Shown here: in pieces, positions 50,293 through 59,013 of the stretch
Numbering within the stretch: position 1 is the first letter of the stretch
How the letters are laid out: each line of letters starts with the position of its first letter
Source of the DNA: Chloroflexota bacterium
Lineage (GTDB): Bacteria; Chloroflexota; Anaerolineae; Aggregatilineales; J027
Reading direction: 5' to 3'
Length of the DNA: 64,000 nt
Assembly: GCA_016234595.1 (NCBI GenBank)
Contig: JACRBG010000043.1
Location: 62,001 to 126,000 of the forward strand
Made by a program: the position numbers and the translations under genes
Notes under the pieces: generated by a model
Told to the model about the DNA's origin: nothing
Databases searched by the model: none
The model's input: the letters and a program-made list of their open reading frames with translations, nothing else

Positions 50293-51630
50293 TTAGCGGA
50301 GACCCGGCATTCGTGGAGGTCTTCCCCCACCGCCACCAAGCTCCTTCATCATTTTTTGCATATCGCGGAACTGGCTTAGGAGTTGATTGATGTCCTGCAC
50401 CGTTGATCCGCTGCCTGCGGCAATTCGCTTTTTGCGGCTAGCATTCAACAATTTTGGATTACGACGCTCTTGCGGGGTCATGGAGTAGATAATCGCCTCG
50501 ACCCGTTTCATACGTTGTTGAGCGTCTTGGTCGTTGATGTTGAGCTGCTTACGCAAGCCCCCCATCCCCGGCACCATATCCAAAATCTTGGAGAACGACC
50601 CCATGCGGCGGATTTTTTGGAGTTGCCCCAAGAAATCTTCGAGGTTGAACTCGTTTTTCATCATCTTCTTTTGCAAACGCAGGGCTTCTTCTTCATCGTA
50701 AAGCTCTTCAGCTTGTTCGATGAGGGAGAGCATATCGCCCATCCCCAGAATACGCGAAGCCAGACGGTCGGGGTAAAACACCTCAAACCCATCTAGTTTT
50801 TCACCTGTCGCCATAAATTTAATGGGAACCCCGGTGACTTCACGCATGGAAATGGCTGCGCCGCCCCGCGCATCACCGTCAACTTTAGTCAGGATCAACC
50901 CGGTTAGGCCGACCCGCGCATTAAAGCCTTCGGCAATTCGCACTGCTTCCTGCCCCGTCATCGCATCTGCCACCAGCAAGATTTCGGCTGGATTGGTACG
51001 CGCTTTAATGGCTTCCAACTCAGCCATCATATTGTCATCAATCTGCAAACGACCCGCCGTGTCTAAAATCACAACGGTCGCGCCGGCGTTCTTGGCAGCT
51101 TCTACCCCGTGCACGCAGATGTCGGGGGGGGAGGATTTGATGGTTTCCGCATAGTAGGGAATGTCAATTTGCTTGGCAAGCGTTACCAACTGGTCAATCG
51201 CTGCTGGACGGTAGGTGTCAGCGGCGACCAGCCAAGGTTTACGATTGTCGCGGCGCAAATGCAAGGCCAGTTTGGCCGCAGTGGTCGTTTTACCAGCCCC
51301 CTGCAAGCCTACTAGCATAATCACGCGCGGAGAGGGGCCGCTGAGATTAAGCTTGCCTGCTTCGCCAAGCGTAGCAACCAATTCCTCATTGACAATTTTA
51401 ATCACCTGTTGGGCTGGTCGAAGGCTTTTTGCCACTTCTGCCCCAATGGATCGTTCCCGCACGCGCTTGATGAATTCTTTTGTCACCTTGAGGTTGACAT
51501 CCGCTTCAAGCAAGGCGATACGCACTTCACGAAGCGCCGTATCTACATCGGCTTCCGTTAGTGTGCCTTTACGTCCAAGCTGTCCGAAGACATCTTGAAG
51601 ACGATCACTCAGGTTTTCAAACATCGGCAT
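50293..51630 (-). CDS. ffh: Signal recognition particle GTPase Ffh
   Basis: 445 residues with N domain, GTPase (G) domain and methionine-rich M domain. G1 GLQGAGKTTTAAKL, then DTYRPAAIDQL, DTAGRLQIDD, TKVDGDARGG. The M domain (about 300-430) has the RNA-binding GSGSTVQDINQLLSQF. Delivers membrane proteins with 4.5S RNA and FtsY. First gene of ffh-rpsP-khpA-rimM. ATG at 51630 or 51624. Confidence 0.96.
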   Translation of the reverse strand: MPMFENLSDRLQDVFGQLGRKGTLTEADVDTALREVRIALLEADVNLKVTKEFIKRVRERSIGAEVAKSLRPAQQVIKIVNEELVATLGEAGKLNLSGPSPRVIMLVGLQGAGKTTTAAKLALHLRRDNRKPWLVAADTYRPAAIDQLVTLAKQIDIPYYAETIKSSPPDICVHGVEAAKNAGATVVILDTAGRLQIDDNMMAELEAIKARTNPAEILLVADAMTGQEAVRIAEGFNARVGLTGLILTKVDGDARGGAAISMREVTGVPIKFMATGEKLDGFEVFYPDRLASRILGMGDMLSLIEQAEELYDEEEALRLQKKMMKNEFNLEDFLGQLQKIRRMGSFSKILDMVPGMGGLRKQLNINDQDAQQRMKRVEAIIYSMTPQERRNPKLLNASRKKRIAAGSGSTVQDINQLLSQFRDMQKMMKELGGGGGRPPRMPGLR

Positions 51631-51727
51631 AGGGAATTATTTACCTGCTCGTTTAGTTTGCCATGCTGTTGGAAACAGGCCGATTTTAAGGGAGGAACGC
51701 CCGATAGTCAAGGTAAAAAGTCGGTTA

Positions 51728-51772
51728 ACAAAAAACCCCTCCATCGCTACAAATACCGCAATTGAGGGGTTT
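51728..51772 (-). terminator. Rho-independent terminator of dnaN
   Basis: 9-bp arms AAACCCCTC (51733-51741) and GAGGGGTTT (51764-51772). The minus strand reads through a 22-base loop and ends in TTTTTTG. It separates dnaN from ffh. Confidence 0.85.
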
Positions 51773-51793
51773 AAATTTATCTTTTTAGGCGTT

Positions 51794-52939
51794 TCAGCCA
51801 CCGCGCATGGGCATAATCACATGCACAAAATGGTCAAGGCCATCTTCATCCGTTCGCATCGGGCGCACCACACCGGGGTCGGTTGAAGTGTTGGTTTCGA
51901 TGACGACCTGATCTTCTTTAATCACATTCAAGACATCAATCAGATAGCGGATGTTGAACGAAATTTCGACGCTTGTGCCGTCCACTGAGGCCGTCACCAA
52001 ACTTTCGTTGTCGCCTTTTTCATTGGATTGACCCCGCACCCGTACTTCACCCGGCCCGACACCATCATCGGACGGAACAATCGAGATTTTGGTGGTGAAA
52101 GCATTGTCACGGGCAAAGACTTCAGAGCGTTTGCACGCCAGTAGCAATTCATCCCGATAGACGGTGGTCAGGGTGCTCTTTTTGCGTGGGATAATCCCCT
52201 CATAATCGGGAAACTTGCCCTCAATGAGGCTAGAAACCACATCCACCTCGGCGAGATGGAACATGACCTGACTGCGGCCTTCGGGCATCGAGATATAAAT
52301 CAGTTCATCTTCGTCAGAGATGATTCGGGCCACTTCTTGCAAAGCCCGCGCCGGAATAATAATGCTAACCACTTGTTTGACCGGATTTTCAATATAGGCT
52401 TTGCGTACCGACAGGCGATAGCCATCGGCTGAGGCCAACGTCACGACATTGTTTTCAAAACGGGCTAGGATACCCGTCAGTACGGGGCGATTGTCATCTT
52501 TGGCGGCGGCGAAGGCAACCTGTTCAATCATCTCGCGGAATTCATGGGCCGGAACCGCGACCCCATCGGCACTGGCTTCGGGAATCAATGGAAATTCCGA
52601 GGCGTCAATACCTTTGATGTTGGTCGTTGTGCCCCCACAGCGCAAATTGATAGTCTGAGTGCGGACATCTAATTCCATATCCACCCGTTCCGGTGACAGA
52701 TTGCTCACTAATTCATAAAGGGTACGGGCTGGCACTGTCACAGCGCCGTCCTGTTCAACTTTAGCCCCAATCCAAACAGAAATACCTAATTCCAAATTGG
52801 TCGCAGAAAGTTTTAGGCGAGAATCTTCGGTAGAAAGCAGTACATTAGCAAGAATGGGCAGGGTTGGGCGCGAACTAATCGCCCGATTCACAATACTCAG
52901 ACCTTTTTGCAGATTTTCTTGTAGAACAGAAACACGCAT
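51794..52939 (-). CDS. dnaN: DNA polymerase III beta sliding clamp
   Basis: 381 residues from ATG at 52939 (GGAGAA upstream); 26 extra in-frame residues to 53017 are unconserved. Three clamp domains; N-terminal MRVSVLQENLQKGLSIVNRAISSRP and C-terminal RPMRTDEDGLDHFVHVIMPMR are diagnostic (hydrophobic peptide pocket and final MPMR). Gives processivity to replication. It is away from dnaA and recF in this window. Confidence 0.95.
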   Translation of the reverse strand: MRVSVLQENLQKGLSIVNRAISSRPTLPILANVLLSTEDSRLKLSATNLELGISVWIGAKVEQDGAVTVPARTLYELVSNLSPERVDMELDVRTQTINLRCGGTTTNIKGIDASEFPLIPEASADGVAVPAHEFREMIEQVAFAAAKDDNRPVLTGILARFENNVVTLASADGYRLSVRKAYIENPVKQVVSIIIPARALQEVARIISDEDELIYISMPEGRSQVMFHLAEVDVVSSLIEGKFPDYEGIIPRKKSTLTTVYRDELLLACKRSEVFARDNAFTTKISIVPSDDGVGPGEVRVRGQSNEKGDNESLVTASVDGTSVEISFNIRYLIDVLNVIKEDQVVIETNTSTDPGVVRPMRTDEDGLDHFVHVIMPMRGG

Positions 52940-53053
52940 GTGAAAGTTCTCCGCAGGGCTTCGCGCCGTTATTTTTCCAATTTTTGGTAAATCATGTAAC
53001 CCAAAAATTATATCCATAAACCCCGTAAACGCAAGGGTTTCCGCACTTTTGTT

Positions 53054-53911
53054 CTAGCACCCATTTGGAACAGAAATACTGGGTGGGATGCCAATATCAT
53101 CCACATCATATTGAAAGACAATGCGGCCTGTCACCGGGCGGTTGCCAAACAATAAAGTGGCCTGATAGACATTCATCTCAACCTTATAACTCACCACGAC
53201 ATTGTATTCAGGGGCCACCCACAATTCGCCCGTCAAAATATCAATCGCATTGGTCGTCTGAATGGAGGGATAGTTCATTTGCGACGGCGTAAACCCATAT
53301 TGCCATGACTTGTAGCCGTTCACCAGTTCATTTGGCCGACCTGTTGGTTGGGCCAAGTTGACCCCGCCGAGCAATTGAGCCGCCTGCAACGTCGCAATGT
53401 CGCGGATTTTGGCAGGGTCGGTGATGCACACCCCATTGGGATTGAGCATATAGAAATTGTTGCTCAGGCGCACCACATCCAAATTACTGGCATCGCCCGA
53501 AAATACATTCCCCAAAAATTCGATCCGCACCTGCCGCGCTACATTAAAATCGTCATTCCAGATTTCAACCCGCATGGTGCTTTGGATATTGGCGGGATCA
53601 TCCGCAGTGGGTTCGCTGTAGGCCCCGTCAAACATGACCGAAATTACAACATGCGAATAGACGGTAGTGCGCAAATTATCATCTATGCCGGGGAAGGCTA
53701 CAGTTGCAAAACCCTCTGGCGGGGCGACCTGAGTTAAATATTGAGCCGTCTGTAAATCAGTAAGAGTGGCAAGCGTGGGAACGACCACATCTTCCTTGCC
53801 CGTCAATTTATCAACAGTATTGCACGCCCCAATCATCAAACCGATGAGACATACAACCAAGGCTATACTCCAAAATCGTATCCGTTTGGGATAACGATGT
53901 GTTTGCTCCAT
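53054..53911 (-). CDS. Lipoprotein of unknown function
   Basis: 285 residues. The signal peptide ends in the lipobox MIGAC with Cys30 as the lipidated residue. The mature part has about 250 residues of beta-rich sequence (RIVFQYDVDDIG near the end). GAGGGG precedes the ATG. No family recognised; similar folds (LolA/LppX-like) are possible but not shown. The O-methyltransferase gene ends 15 bases upstream, same strand. Confidence 0.82.
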   Translation of the reverse strand: MEQTHRYPKRIRFWSIALVVCLIGLMIGACNTVDKLTGKEDVVVPTLATLTDLQTAQYLTQVAPPEGFATVAFPGIDDNLRTTVYSHVVISVMFDGAYSEPTADDPANIQSTMRVEIWNDDFNVARQVRIEFLGNVFSGDASNLDVVRLSNNFYMLNPNGVCITDPAKIRDIATLQAAQLLGGVNLAQPTGRPNELVNGYKSWQYGFTPSQMNYPSIQTTNAIDILTGELWVAPEYNVVVSYKVEMNVYQATLLFGNRPVTGRIVFQYDVDDIGIPPSISVPNGC

Positions 53912-53926
53912 CTAGTTTCCCCTCAC

Positions 53927-54598
53927 CTATAACACAATCGCCGCAACAAAGCCGTCCCCGACCGGGATAATGGTTGAAAGCAACCGCTTATCCGACGCGA
54001 CGCGACGATTAAATGCATCCATATGTTTCACCCCGTTGGTGCGGGCAGGGTCTGGCACTTTGGCAACAAGACTACCATGTTGAAAGGCATTATGAGCCGT
54101 AATGAGGCCACCTGATCGCACATTCTCTATCGCCCACGTCAAGTAATCTTCATAACCCTCTTTGTCGGCGTCAATAAAAACCAAGTCAAATGAGCCTTTA
54201 AGAGAAGCCAGTGTTTTGCCAGCTTCGCCCACCAAAATGTCAATCTTATCACTGACACCGGTGGCTTTAAAATTGGCCCGGGCGATGTCAGCATGTTTTT
54301 GTTCCAATTCCAATGTAATGAGCTTGCCATCATCGGGGAGGCCCCGTGCAATCCATGTCGCGCTATAACCTGCGAGTGTTCCAATTTCAACCACGTGCTT
54401 GGCTTGTACCAACCGGGTCAAAAACATCAACATCCAGCCTTCTTCGGCTCGCAAATCAATTTGAGGGAGGCCCTGAGCCGCCGTTTTTTCACTAATTTGG
54501 CGCTGGGCATCGGTTTCATCAACGTACAAATCAACAATATATTGTGACAGGGCGTCTTGGATATCAGGTTCAAAGACCAAATGAGAACGTTGTGGCAT
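53927..54598 (-). CDS. Class I SAM-dependent O-methyltransferase (CCoAOMT family)
   Basis: 223 residues. SAM motif VVEIGTLAGYSATWIARGL (about 70-88), acidic LITLELEQKHADIA, and LVFIDADKEGYEDYL with the metal-binding Asp pair. Resembles bacterial catechol-type O-methyltransferases (family 3). Substrate unknown. Shine-Dalgarno GAGGAG lies 10 bases upstream. Followed by the lipoprotein gene. Confidence 0.92.
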   Translation of the reverse strand: MPQRSHLVFEPDIQDALSQYIVDLYVDETDAQRQISEKTAAQGLPQIDLRAEEGWMLMFLTRLVQAKHVVEIGTLAGYSATWIARGLPDDGKLITLELEQKHADIARANFKATGVSDKIDILVGEAGKTLASLKGSFDLVFIDADKEGYEDYLTWAIENVRSGGLITAHNAFQHGSLVAKVPDPARTNGVKHMDAFNRRVASDKRLLSTIIPVGDGFVAAIVL

Positions 54599-54612
54599 GA
54601 GATTTTGGCTCC

Positions 54613-54861
54613 TCAGCTAATCCAATCGCGGTTGGCGACATCCCAATTACGATGGCGATAGGCACGTTTACATTCAATACAAACAAAGGCACTGTCCAGC
54701 CGCCGATCAGTCTTCCAACGGAAGCGAACCGTGGCAAGATGATGGGAGCAGGTTGGGCGATAACACACCGGGCAATAGTCACCTTTTTCAAAACCAGAAT
54801 CAGTAAAAGCCCGCTGCTCTTCCGGGCGTGACTGGCACACATGGCAATAGGGAACGGACAT
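54613..54861 (-). CDS. Small zinc-binding protein
   Basis: 82 residues, start supported by AAAGGAG. Four Cys/His pairs: Cys6-Cys9, Cys30-Cys33, Cys38/His41 and Cys61-Cys64. The central CPVCYRPTCSHH has the C-x2-C-x4-C-x2-H spacing seen in AN1 and related cross-brace fingers, but the full AN1 pattern is not complete. Likely binds two zinc ions. Function unknown. Fourteen bases before the methyltransferase gene, same strand. Confidence 0.78.
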   Translation of the reverse strand: MSVPYCHVCQSRPEEQRAFTDSGFEKGDYCPVCYRPTCSHHLATVRFRWKTDRRLDSAFVCIECKRAYRHRNWDVANRDWIS

Positions 54862-54964
54862 TGGCTAAATTTCTCCTTTACAGCGCCCCGCATTATAGCA
54901 TTTTTTGAACGCTTGAATACGCCTGACCCCTGCTTTGACCCTACGACTCCATAGTGACTACATA

Positions 54965-54993
54965 TTGACTTGCTATCCCCCCTCCGCTACAAT
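54965..54993 (+). promoter_or_regulatory. Sigma-70-type promoter of rplY
   Basis: TTGACT (54965-54970), 17-base spacer, TACAAT (54988-54993). About 160 bases before the rplY ATG, leaving a long leader. Confidence 0.75.
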
Positions 54994-55104
54994 CGCCACG
55001 CCACAAAAGCAGTCAGGCAAACCATTTCAAAATCATTATGCCTGTCAAAAGAAGCATCTTAATTGGATACAACAGTACGGCTCTAAGCTGATCCACCTAC
55101 CTCA

Positions 55105-55138
55105 CCAAAAGAGGAATATCAGTGATAAGAGCTTTTGG
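55105..55138 (+). promoter_or_regulatory. Hairpin in the rplY leader
   Basis: CCAAAAG (55105-55111) pairs with CTTTTGG (55132-55138) just before GAGGAG of the ribosome-binding site. Could be an autoregulatory site of the ribosomal protein, which is common for r-protein leaders. Not shown here. Confidence 0.4.
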
Positions 55139-55156
55139 TTGAGGAGTTCAACGAAC

Positions 55157-55807
55157 ATGAGTGAAGCAGTCGTCCTACAAGCAAATCCCCGTGAAGTCAT
55201 TGGCAAACAGGTTAAACAACTGCGTGCCGTCGGTCAAATTCCCGGTGTCATCTATGGCCCCGGTCAAAATCCTGTCCATATTGAGATGGATTGGCCCCAA
55301 CTGCGGGCCGTCCTCATTCAAGCAGGCGGGACTAATTTGGTTAACGTCAAGGTTCAAGACCAAACCTATACCACCCTTATTCGTGTGGTTGATCGCCATC
55401 CCGTCCGCCGTGACGTGCTGCATGTTGATTTTTATGCAGTGAATCTGAACGAGACCATCATCAGCAACATTGCGATTGAATTGATTAATGTTGAAACCAC
55501 CCAAATACGCCTGCGCGGGCAAGTGGTTCAAGAAGCCCCCACCATCGAAGTCGAATCTCTCCCCGGTGATATTCCTAATAAAGTGGTGGTGGACGTGTCG
55601 GTGCTTAAGGCCGTTGGCGCAATGATCCACGTTTCGGATTTGCCAGCCCTCGAAAAAGCCACCTATGTGAGCGACCCCCACATGGTCATTGTCCGCTCGG
55701 TCTATGAGACGGGCGATACTGGAGCTGAAGAAACGGTTACGACCGACGCTGGCCCAGCCGAACCAGAACGCATTACCCGCAAGAAGGAAGATTTCGACGA
55801 AGAATAA
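55157..55807 (+). CDS. rplY: 50S ribosomal protein L25 / general stress protein Ctc
   Basis: 216 residues from ATG at 55157 with GAGGAG 10 bases upstream; the long upstream in-frame stretch lies in the leader and has no conservation. N-terminal L25 domain (RAVGQIPGVIYGPGQNP) binds 5S rRNA; C-terminal TL5-type beta domain from about residue 95. Acidic tail. The long CTC form is usual outside gamma-proteobacteria. Confidence 0.93.
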   Translation: MSEAVVLQANPREVIGKQVKQLRAVGQIPGVIYGPGQNPVHIEMDWPQLRAVLIQAGGTNLVNVKVQDQTYTTLIRVVDRHPVRRDVLHVDFYAVNLNETIISNIAIELINVETTQIRLRGQVVQEAPTIEVESLPGDIPNKVVVDVSVLKAVGAMIHVSDLPALEKATYVSDPHMVIVRSVYETGDTGAEETVTTDAGPAEPERITRKKEDFDEE

Positions 55808-55857
55808 ATTCGTCGCAAGCAACCTGTTCTCGCGGCCCCATGCAATTTGCAAAATCC

Positions 55858-55888
55858 CGGACTGTCAGCAATGGCAGTCCGTTTGGTT
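55858..55888 (+). terminator. Rho-independent terminator of rplY
   Basis: 7-bp stem CGGACTG/CAGTCCG (55858-55864, 55875-55881) with a 10-base loop, then TTTGGTTT. Confidence 0.65.
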
Positions 55889-55975
55889 TCTGTCGCCAAG
55901 CGGTCAGGCATCTCGCTGCTCAAGGGGTACAATAGGCAGACACTAACTTGATTAACCAATTTTCAGTTGAGGATT

Positions 55976-57994
55976 ATGGATAGGCTAGACGGCGTTACTT
56001 TCTTCCAATTTACAAATGAAATTCTCTCCACCGCCATTGTGATTATTACGGCTTCAATGTTGTTATATAACATCACGCGCAATGTGGGAGATCGCGTTAC
56101 CCGTGCCTCGAGTATTTTGCTTGGGTGTGTCACGATTTCGTATATCGGGGACGTGTTCATCGCGCTAGAACCCACAAGGCCGCAAGCTCTCGAAAATTGG
56201 TTCCGTTTCCAATGGATTGGGCTGGCAATGATTCCTGCCGCCATGTTCCATCTTTCCGATGCGTTGCTTGCTACGACCGGATTGGTTTCACGCGGTCGCC
56301 GCCGCCGAGCTGCCCGATTGCTCTATATGGTGGGGGCTGTTTTTGTCTTGGCCTCGCTTTTTACCGATGGCATCGTCAAGGAATTAGTCAAGAGACCCGC
56401 ATGGCATATGAAACCGGGGAGTTTTTTCCCGATTTATGTGGCCTATTTTTTGGTCGCAGTTGGTTTTGCCTTATTTAATGTCGTTCGTGCCCGCCGCCGT
56501 TGCCTCACCACCCATACGCGCCGTCGCATGACCTATCTCTTGGCTGTTTTTACCACACCCGCGTGGGGGTTATTCCCCTATTCGCTAGTGCTATCGCTGT
56601 TTCTGGATGACGTGGGAACGCTCTCAAATGTCTGGATATGGGTGGTTTTTAATATTGCGAATGTGGCGGTCTTAGCGATGCTGGCCTTTATGGCCTATCC
56701 GCTATCGTTTTTTGGGGCCCAGCAACCTGACCGGGTGGTCAAAGCCGAATTGCTTCAATTTATGCTGCGTGGGCCGGTGACTGGAACGGTCGTATTGGCG
56801 GCTATTCAGACCTTTGCTGAGGCCAGCAATGTGTTGGGTATACAGGGGCAGCAATTCATTTCGTTTGCCGCTGTCACAGTGGTGCTGTGTATGCAGTGGA
56901 TGTTCACTTTGGTCATGCCACGCTTGGAAGGCTGGTTGGTCTACACCAATGACCAAGAGCAAGCCCGCCGATTGCGAACCATCAGCGAACGATTGTTGAC
57001 CCGCGCTGATGCCGCCCAACTACAAGAAGCCATCCTTGCGGCTGTCTGCGACCAGCTACGTGTTCCAACGGCCTTCATCGCTTCCATTAACGATTGGGGG
57101 GCGCGTCTTGAACAGATAGTGGGGCGCATTCCCGAAGAAGATCGCGTTGCAACGGAAGAAGTTCTGACCAATGGTTTTTCCAACGGCAATGGTCATAGTA
57201 TATTGCCCGATGGACTCAAACGTTCTGGTAAATATTTTAGCTGGCGTTCGTTTTGGCTTATCCCGCTGCATAGCGACAAAAGTGAAGCAAGTGGGCTTAT
57301 CGGTATTATGGGTATTTGGGGGCGGGCGGCTGAACCCAATTTGAACGCTGAGGAAGAAGACACCCTAAACTCATTGGTGCAGCGGTCAATCCAAGTGTTG
57401 ATGGATGAGCGGTTGCAAGGGCGTGTTTTTTCAACGCTTGGCGAACTTATCCCAACCAGCAGCGCGCCCCGTCAGATAACAGGGGTCAACACCTTTGGTC
57501 AGGTGTCCATCAACCCTGAAAAGAACGAGACCCAGAAAAACAGCCTCACGGTTGTTGATAGCCCAGAGTTTACCGACTTAGTGCGCGACGCCCTGCGTGA
57601 CTATTGGGGTGGACCAAAATTAGCCGAAAGCAAATTATTAGAACTTGGCATTGTGGATCATGCGGCCAAAACCGATGGCAACCGTGTCCATGCTCTGCGG
57701 CGGGTGTTGGTAGATGCAATTGAACGATTACGCCCCGAAGGCCAGCAGAACTTAACCAAAGCCGAATGGATTTTATACAATATCCTCGAAATGCGTTTCA
57801 TTCAGGGGCGGCGCGTGCGAGATGTGGCTCTGCGCCTCGCCATGAGCAATGCTGATTTTTATCGTAAGCAGCGTGTCGCTATTGAAGAAGTTGCCCGTAT
57901 CATCGCCGAAACCGAGCAACAGCTTCTGGAAACAACACAAGGCCGTCATCAAGCCGATTCTAACGATTCCACCCTCATTCCCGCCGACGCCTAA
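55976..57994 (+). CDS. Membrane sensor with GAF domain and C-terminal HTH
   Basis: 672 residues from ATG at 55976. About eight hydrophobic segments cover residues 1-310. A GAF domain follows (about 330-480; ISERLLTRADAAQLQEAILAAV onward). No HisKA or ATPase domain is present. The last 150 residues contain AIERLRP and then WILYNILEMRFIQGRRV-RDVALRLAMSNADFYRKQ, a sigma-region-4-like helix-turn-helix of the kind found at the ends of many Chloroflexota regulators. This looks like a membrane-bound one-component regulator. An OmpR-type regulator gene lies 119 bases downstream. Confidence 0.82.
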   Translation: MDRLDGVTFFQFTNEILSTAIVIITASMLLYNITRNVGDRVTRASSILLGCVTISYIGDVFIALEPTRPQALENWFRFQWIGLAMIPAAMFHLSDALLATTGLVSRGRRRRAARLLYMVGAVFVLASLFTDGIVKELVKRPAWHMKPGSFFPIYVAYFLVAVGFALFNVVRARRRCLTTHTRRRMTYLLAVFTTPAWGLFPYSLVLSLFLDDVGTLSNVWIWVVFNIANVAVLAMLAFMAYPLSFFGAQQPDRVVKAELLQFMLRGPVTGTVVLAAIQTFAEASNVLGIQGQQFISFAAVTVVLCMQWMFTLVMPRLEGWLVYTNDQEQARRLRTISERLLTRADAAQLQEAILAAVCDQLRVPTAFIASINDWGARLEQIVGRIPEEDRVATEEVLTNGFSNGNGHSILPDGLKRSGKYFSWRSFWLIPLHSDKSEASGLIGIMGIWGRAAEPNLNAEEEDTLNSLVQRSIQVLMDERLQGRVFSTLGELIPTSSAPRQITGVNTFGQVSINPEKNETQKNSLTVVDSPEFTDLVRDALRDYWGGPKLAESKLLELGIVDHAAKTDGNRVHALRRVLVDAIERLRPEGQQNLTKAEWILYNILEMRFIQGRRVRDVALRLAMSNADFYRKQRVAIEEVARIIAETEQQLLETTQGRHQADSNDSTLIPADA

Positions 57995-58019
57995 CCTTTT
58001 TCTAACTTGTGAGTCGTAC

Positions 58020-58049
58020 TTGCGTTGATTGTTAATATTATGGTAGAGT
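58020..58049 (+). promoter_or_regulatory. Putative promoter of the OmpR-type regulator
   Basis: TTGCGT (58020-58025), 18-base spacer, TAGAGT (58044-58049), 64 bases before the ATG. Confidence 0.45.
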
Positions 58050-58113
58050 GAGAAAAAAGTTTGTATGTACTTTCTAGTGACCCAATCATCGCCTGCCTAT
58101 AAGGGGTTATGGA

Positions 58114-58800
58114 ATGTCGGAAAAAATTCTGGTGATAGACGACGAAGAAACCACCGTCCAACTAATTAGTATTTTGTTGGAGCGTCGGGGGTATGAAGTA
58201 ATCAAGGCTTATCGGGCAGAAGATGGCTTGCGCAAAGCCTATCGTAACCACCCCGATTTGGTCTTGTTGGATATTATGATGCCGAATATGGATGGGTGGG
58301 AAGTTTGTCGGCGTTTGCGTGAGCTTTCGGACGTGCCGATTATCTTTCTAACCGCCCGCAGCGAGATCAAAGATGTGGTCAAAGGTTTGGAAATGGGTGC
58401 CGATGATTACATCGTGAAACCCTATGATAACGATGAATTGGTCGCCCGTGTCAAAGCCCACCTACGTCGCACCCCAACCCCAACTGTTTCAGAAGAACTC
58501 GTCTTTGATGGCGGCAATTTCCGTATCAATTTCCTGAACCGCGAGGTCAAAGTCAACGAAAAATTAGTTCACCTAACTCCCAAAGAATTCAAACTCTTGG
58601 GCGTTTTGGTACGCAACGCAGGCCGTGTCATTTCGCGCACAGATTTGGTCAAGGAGGCATGGGGGCCAGAGTATGCCGATGCCACCGACAGCCTGAAATT
58701 GTATATCCATTATCTGCGCCAAAAAATTGAGCCTGATGCGATGAATCCTATTTATATTCTCACGTCGCGTGGGGTAGGTTATCGCTTCGCCAACCGCTAA
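58114..58800 (+). CDS. OmpR/PhoB-family response regulator
   Basis: 228 residues. Receiver with Asp10-Asp11, phospho-acceptor Asp53 (LVLLDIMMPNMDG), Thr in FLTARSE and Lys in YIVKPYD. A winged-helix output domain follows (about 130-228; LTPKEFKLLGVLVRNAGRVISR, RGVGYRF). Binds DNA as a dimer when phosphorylated. Its cognate kinase is not adjacent: the neighbouring membrane sensor has no kinase domain. Confidence 0.95.
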   Translation: MSEKILVIDDEETTVQLISILLERRGYEVIKAYRAEDGLRKAYRNHPDLVLLDIMMPNMDGWEVCRRLRELSDVPIIFLTARSEIKDVVKGLEMGADDYIVKPYDNDELVARVKAHLRRTPTPTVSEELVFDGGNFRINFLNREVKVNEKLVHLTPKEFKLLGVLVRNAGRVISRTDLVKEAWGPEYADATDSLKLYIHYLRQKIEPDAMNPIYILTSRGVGYRFANR

Positions 58801-58825
58801 TCGGGGCATTTTGCTAGAAACCACG

Positions 58826-58862
58826 AACAGAGTAGGATTATGACATTCTACTCTGTTTTTTA
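58826..58862 (+). terminator. Rho-independent terminator of the OmpR-type gene
   Basis: 10-bp stem AACAGAGTAG/CTACTCTGTT (58826-58835, 58848-58857) with a 12-base loop, then TTTTATG. Confidence 0.92.
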
Positions 58863-58902
58863 TGCTAGTTGTCACCATCCTCTCGTTCTAAAATTCACAT
58901 AT

Positions 58903-58931
58903 TTGACAAGTTAAAAAATCGTGCCTATTAT
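58903..58931 (+). promoter_or_regulatory. Sigma-70-type promoter of the second lacI operon
   Basis: TTGACA (58903-58908), 17-base spacer, TATTAT (58926-58931). The operator begins 12 bases after the -10 box, so it would cover the start point. Confidence 0.85.
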
Positions 58932-58942
58932 ATATATAAGTT

Positions 58943-58956
58943 TGGGAGCGCTCCCA
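58943..58956. promoter_or_regulatory. CelR-type LacI operator O1
   Basis: TGGGAGCGCTCCCA, a perfect 14-base palindrome identical to the CelR site described in Thermobifida fusca, a cellobiose-responsive LacI regulator. It lies just downstream of the promoter and 57 bases before the lacI start, consistent with autorepression. Confidence 0.9.
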
Positions 58957-59013
58957 CAATTTTTACTCAGTTAGGGAGTCGCATTTAACTAATTTTTCTT
59001 GGCGCATTTTATT

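Noticed and set aside
55175-55852. 225-codon antisense frame over rplY
   Set aside because: Shadow of the ribosomal protein gene; the sense strand has promoter, ribosome-binding site and conserved sequence.
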